From Candidatus Hydrogenedentota bacterium (lineage in GTDB: Bacteria; Hydrogenedentota; Hydrogenedentia; Hydrogenedentales; CAITNO01): a stretch of DNA of 8,777 bases. The notes under the pieces are model-generated. The model was not told the origin of the DNA. It made no database searches and saw nothing but the letters and a program-made list of their open reading frames with translations. Shown piece by piece: positions 6,391 through 8,777 of this stretch (position 1 is its first letter; every line of letters begins with the position of its first letter). The stretch spans positions 1-8,777 of the forward strand of contig JAKLHG010000136.1 in NCBI GenBank assembly GCA_022710255.1, read 5' to 3'. A program made the translations under genes and the position numbers.

Positions 6391-6473
6391 GGATGGTTGA
6401 TGGATAATTTCCGGTTACAGGAAACCTTATAAATCAAATACTTGTTTGTATTTAAACCAGACGGGAATTTAGG

Positions 6474-6788
6474 ATGCCTACCTATTCATATCAATGCAAT
6501 CGTTGCGACCATATCCAGGAAGTCTTCCATAGCATGAGCGCAACGCCACAGATAAAATGTACCGAGTGCGGAGGCAAATGTAAAAAGCTATTGGGTACCG
6601 GCGCCGGTATTATATTTAAAGGTTCGGGTTTTTACGAGACGGACTACAAGAAGAAAGGGAAAGCCCCGGCGTCCGACACCGCTTCAACCGCTACAAAAGC
6701 GGAGCCCAAATCCAGTGGCGATTCGACAGGAAAACCGGCAGCCAAAGGGGAGGCGAAAACCGCCTCTACGAAGGTGAAAACAGAATAG
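6474..6788 (+). CDS. FmdB-type zinc-ribbon regulatory protein
   Basis: This 104-residue protein begins MPTYSYQCNRCDHIQEV, the standard FmdB/CxxC_CXXC_SSSS zinc-ribbon opening. C8 and C11 (CNRC) and C29 and C32 (CTEC) form the four-cysteine knuckle, with an extra C36. GAGIIFKGSGFYETDYKK (43-60) is the conserved segment after the ribbon in this family. The tail from about residue 60 is low-complexity, rich in Lys, Ala, Ser and Thr, and probably disordered. The family is named for FmdB of methylotrophs, proposed to regulate amidase/formamidase expression; its general role in other bacteria is unsettled. The N-terminal Met is fixed by conservation, although the ribosome binding site is weak (GGGAA at 6463-6467 or AGG directly before ATG). 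argD follows after 52 bases with no clear terminator, so co-transcription is likely. An inverted repeat (GCCTCTA 6762-6768 with TAGAGGC 6786-6792) spans its stop but has no T-tract. Confidence 0.9.
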   Translation: MPTYSYQCNRCDHIQEVFHSMSATPQIKCTECGGKCKKLLGTGAGIIFKGSGFYETDYKKKGKAPASDTASTATKAEPKSSGDSTGKPAAKGEAKTASTKVKTE

Positions 6789-6840
6789 AGGCAAGGGTAT
6801 CAACTCGTTTATTCCACCGTAACCGGCAGGAACCTATCTC

Positions 6841-8034
6841 ATGAATACAAAAGAAATAATTGACGCCAGTGACCAACATATCATAAACACTTACGGGCAA
6901 AGGAAGCTTGCCTTGGTGCGCGGGGAGGGCGCCCGGCTTTGGGATGCGGAGGGCAGAGAGTATCTGGATTTTTTTGCCGGAATTGCCGTCTGTAACCTGG
7001 GGCATTGCCATCCCAAGGTTACCGAGGCTATTTGCCGTCAAGCACAGACGCTGGTTCATATATCCAATTTATATTACATAGAGCCTCAAGTGGAGCTGGC
7101 GGCAATGCTTTCTGCACATTGTTTCGCCACGAAATGGTTTTTCTGCAACAGCGGTACGGAGGCCAATGAAGCGGCCATCAAACTGGCGCGCCGCTATTGG
7201 ACCGTGCAGGGAATGCCGAAACCGGAAATTATCAGCGCGGAACAGTCCTTTCATGGGCGAACGCTGGGTGCATTGAGTGCAACGGGACAATCTAAATTTC
7301 ATGCCGGTTTTGAGCCATTACTCCCGGGAGTTCATTATGTTCCCTATAATGATGTGCATGCGCTTGCAGCGGCACTAAACGGCAAGGTTGGCCTGGTACT
7401 GCTGGAGCCAATCCAAGGGGAAGGGGGTATCCATGTTCCGGACCCGGGCTACCTGGCCGCGGTGCGGCAACTGTGTAATGAGCGGGGGGTGCTGCTTGCC
7501 TTTGACGAAGTACAGGCGGGATTGGGCCGTACGGGAAGACTCTTCGCACATGAACACGAAGGTGTTACCCCGGATATCATGACCCTTGCCAAGGGTTTGG
7601 GCAGCGGAGTTCCCATCGGGGCGCTGGGCTGTAGCGACCTTGTGGCCGAAGGGTTTGCTCCGGGTTCGCACGCGTGTACCTTCGGGGGCAATCCCCTGAG
7701 CACGGCGGCGGCCCTGGCCACGATGGAACTTCTGACGGAGCCCGGGTTCCTCGACAAGGTTAATGCAATAGGCGCTTATTTTCTCGGCATGCTCGCCGGT
7801 TTGGCGGAAGACCATGCCTCGATTGTGCAGGTGCGCGGACGTGGTTTATTGATTGGCGTGGAATTTGACCGGCCAGTAGCCCCCCTCATCAGTGCACTGT
7901 TGGACACCGGTATCATATGCGGTCCGGCCGGTCCAAACGTGCTGCGGTTCCTGCCCCCGCTGGTGGTGGGAAAAGAGGAGGTGGATTGTGTAATGGCGGC
8001 TATTGAGGCCTGCCTGGAGGAGTTAGGATGGTAA
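6841..8034 (+). CDS. argD: Acetylornithine aminotransferase (class III, PLP-dependent)
   Basis: This 397-residue protein is full length for ArgD. It interconverts N-acetylglutamate 5-semialdehyde and N-acetylornithine using glutamate and pyridoxal phosphate, in arginine biosynthesis in the cytoplasm. Class III landmarks are DFFAGIAVCNLGHCHP (43-58), the phosphate-binding NSGTEANEAAIKLAR (103-117), SFHGRTLGALSATGQ (136-150) and EPIQGEGG (189-196). FDEVQAGLGRTG (221-232) carries D222, which contacts the PLP pyridine nitrogen. TLAKGLGSGVPIGA (248-261) carries the Schiff-base K251, and TFGGNPL (280-286) follows. Succinyldiaminopimelate or ornithine aminotransferase are close relatives, but adjacency to argF favours ArgD. 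AGGA lies about 10 bases before the ATG. The end overlaps argF by 7 bases and contains the argF ribosome binding site GGAGGAG (8016-8022). Confidence 0.95.
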   Translation: MNTKEIIDASDQHIINTYGQRKLALVRGEGARLWDAEGREYLDFFAGIAVCNLGHCHPKVTEAICRQAQTLVHISNLYYIEPQVELAAMLSAHCFATKWFFCNSGTEANEAAIKLARRYWTVQGMPKPEIISAEQSFHGRTLGALSATGQSKFHAGFEPLLPGVHYVPYNDVHALAAALNGKVGLVLLEPIQGEGGIHVPDPGYLAAVRQLCNERGVLLAFDEVQAGLGRTGRLFAHEHEGVTPDIMTLAKGLGSGVPIGALGCSDLVAEGFAPGSHACTFGGNPLSTAAALATMELLTEPGFLDKVNAIGAYFLGMLAGLAEDHASIVQVRGRGLLIGVEFDRPVAPLISALLDTGIICGPAGPNVLRFLPPLVVGKEEVDCVMAAIEACLEELGW

Positions 8035-8777
8035 AAGATTTCATTTCACTGGCGGATTACACTGGCGCGGAAATCATGGCCCTCTTGAATCTTGCGGACG
8101 AATTGAAGCGTCTGCAGAAGACGGGACGCCCCCACAGGCTTCTCGAGGGAAAAACCCTGGCCATGATCTTCGAAAAGCCAAGCCTGCGTACCCGGCTGAC
8201 CTTCCAATTGGGCATGTTTCAACTGGGCGGTTTTTCACTGCTGATGGATTCCCGTCTGGGCGTGCGGGAGTCCGTGCCGGACGTGGCGCATACTCTTGCG
8301 CTGGGTAGACGGTATCATGGCAAGGACCTTTCGCCATGAAGATGTGTGCCTGCTGGCTCGAAGCGCCGCTGTTCCCGTAATTAACGCGCTCACCGACAAG
8401 TTGCATCCCTGCCAGATTTTAGCCGACGTGCAGACCCTGCGGGAGCACAAGGGAACGTCTCTGTGCTCCCTCAAGGTAGCATTCGTGGGTGACGGTAATA
8501 ACGTATTCCATTCCTGGGCGAACTTTGCATCCCGACTACCCCTCAACCTGACGCTGGTGTGTCCTGAAGGCTATGAAGGCGACCCGGAGATAACAGGTCG
8601 CGTGGCAAAAGAGGCGCAAGGAACGTTTGCGATAACCCATGATCCGGTTTCCGGGCTCAAGGATGCGGATGCGGTGTATACGGATGTCTGGGCGAGTATG
8701 GGTCAGGAAGAGGAATCGGCCATGCGGGAAAAAGTCTTTTTACCCTATAAGTCAATAAAAAGCTTATGGAACTGGCC
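8028..8777 (+). CDS. argF: Ornithine carbamoyltransferase, two frameshifts and cut off by window end
   Basis: This enzyme makes citrulline from ornithine and carbamoyl phosphate. The first 91 codons (8028-8300) give a normal N-terminus with the carbamoyl-phosphate motif EKPSLRTR (49-56; Leu where many have Thr) and LGVRESVPDVAHTL. The frame then runs to a premature TGA at 8337-8339. The homologous reading resumes one base on at 8302 (WVDGIMARTFRHEDV), and continues through TDKLHPCQILAD, FVGDGNNVFHSW, CPEGYEGDPEI and VYTDVWASMGQEEE to FLPY (8740-8748). A second slip near 8751 returns to the original frame (VNKKLMELA, ending exactly at 8777). Restoring two bases at GCGC (8298-8301) would also supply the conserved Arg of the L-(S/A)-R-(Y/W) motif; restoring one G gives PYKVN. 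The end of the protein, including the HCLP motif, lies outside. It is either a recent pseudogene or sequence error. The start overlaps argD, with GGAGGAG 5 bases before ATG. Confidence 0.88.

Larger units (their letters stand above)
6023..6473. other. Divergent intergenic region between the DtxR-like gene and fmdB-like gene
   Basis: This stretch of 451 bases has no supported gene. It contains promoters for both directions, the palindromes GGAAGA-N4-TCTTCC (6173-6188) and GATAT-GA-ATATC (6236-6247), and a direct repeat of ACGGAAAA (6196-6203 and 6210-6217). It also holds a small inverted repeat GGAGA-N5-TCTCC (6261-6275) and a perfect hairpin at 6372-6390. A minus-strand open frame of 70 codons (6339-6127) lacks a ribosome binding site and recognisable sequence and is not called. 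The density of small symmetric motifs suits a shared control region, but none matches an operator I can name. Confidence 0.4.

Noticed and set aside
6762..6792. Inverted repeat GCCTCTA/TAGAGGC across the fmdB stop as a terminator
   Set aside because: The loop is 17 bases and no T-tract follows, so read-through into argD is more likely.
1549..6832. The 11-base string cgtaaccggca found both after the sfsA-like stop and before argD
   Set aside because: It is short, not flanked by further similarity, and within chance expectation for two intergenic sites.
8302..8748. Treating the shifted argF segment as a separate gene
   Set aside because: It begins in the middle of a conserved OTC domain without its own start signals and continues the N-terminal half exactly, so it is one interrupted gene.

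Overview
This is an ordinary chromosomal window of compact, roughly balanced-GC bacterial housekeeping genes with Shine-Dalgarno-led starts and sigma70-like promoters. I see no phage, CRISPR, toxin-antitoxin, defence or insertion-sequence genes, and I found no convincing undescribed system. The taxon cannot be fixed from the sequence. The gene content (SfsA-Uri fusion, FmdB zinc ribbon, arginine genes, DtxR-like regulator) and the GCAATGAC-ended inverted repeat at the left edge would suit an uncultured Gram-negative-type lineage (PVC or deltaproteobacterial neighbourhood), but that is a low-confidence inference.

Layout. Bases 1-70 hold most of a long inverted repeat whose left tip lies outside the window. 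A non-coding stretch to 373 follows, with an extended -10 promoter. Next is a two-domain gene (374-1555) joining an SfsA-type nuclease to a Uri/DUF123 GIY-YIG-like domain. A second promoter (perfect TATAAT) precedes a tight three-gene unit on the + strand: glycerophosphodiester phosphodiesterase (1652-2551), sodium:solute symporter (2591-4144) and RarA/MgsA AAA+ ATPase (4144-5481), the last two overlapping by one base. A DtxR/MntR-family metal-dependent regulator lies on the minus strand (5492-6022), converging on rarA with only a 10-base gap.

A 451-base divergent region (6023-6473) separates the regulator from a + strand unit: an FmdB-type zinc-ribbon protein (6474-6788), argD (6841-8034) and argF (from 8028, overlapping argD by 7 bases). 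The region holds a good minus-strand promoter, a weaker + strand promoter, two small palindromes, a short direct repeat and a perfect 8-bp hairpin. ArgD makes N-acetylornithine and ArgF turns ornithine into citrulline, so the right end is part of an arginine biosynthesis operon that continues past the window.

Two points most deserve a second look. First, argF reads as a normal ornithine carbamoyltransferase only if two small deletions are repaired (2 bases near 8298-8302 and 1 base near 8751); this is either a decayed gene or sequence error. Second, the DtxR-like regulator aligns without gaps to DtxR but has lost the three ancillary metal-site ligands that I can place, and has His where DtxR has Met10 and MntR has Asp8.
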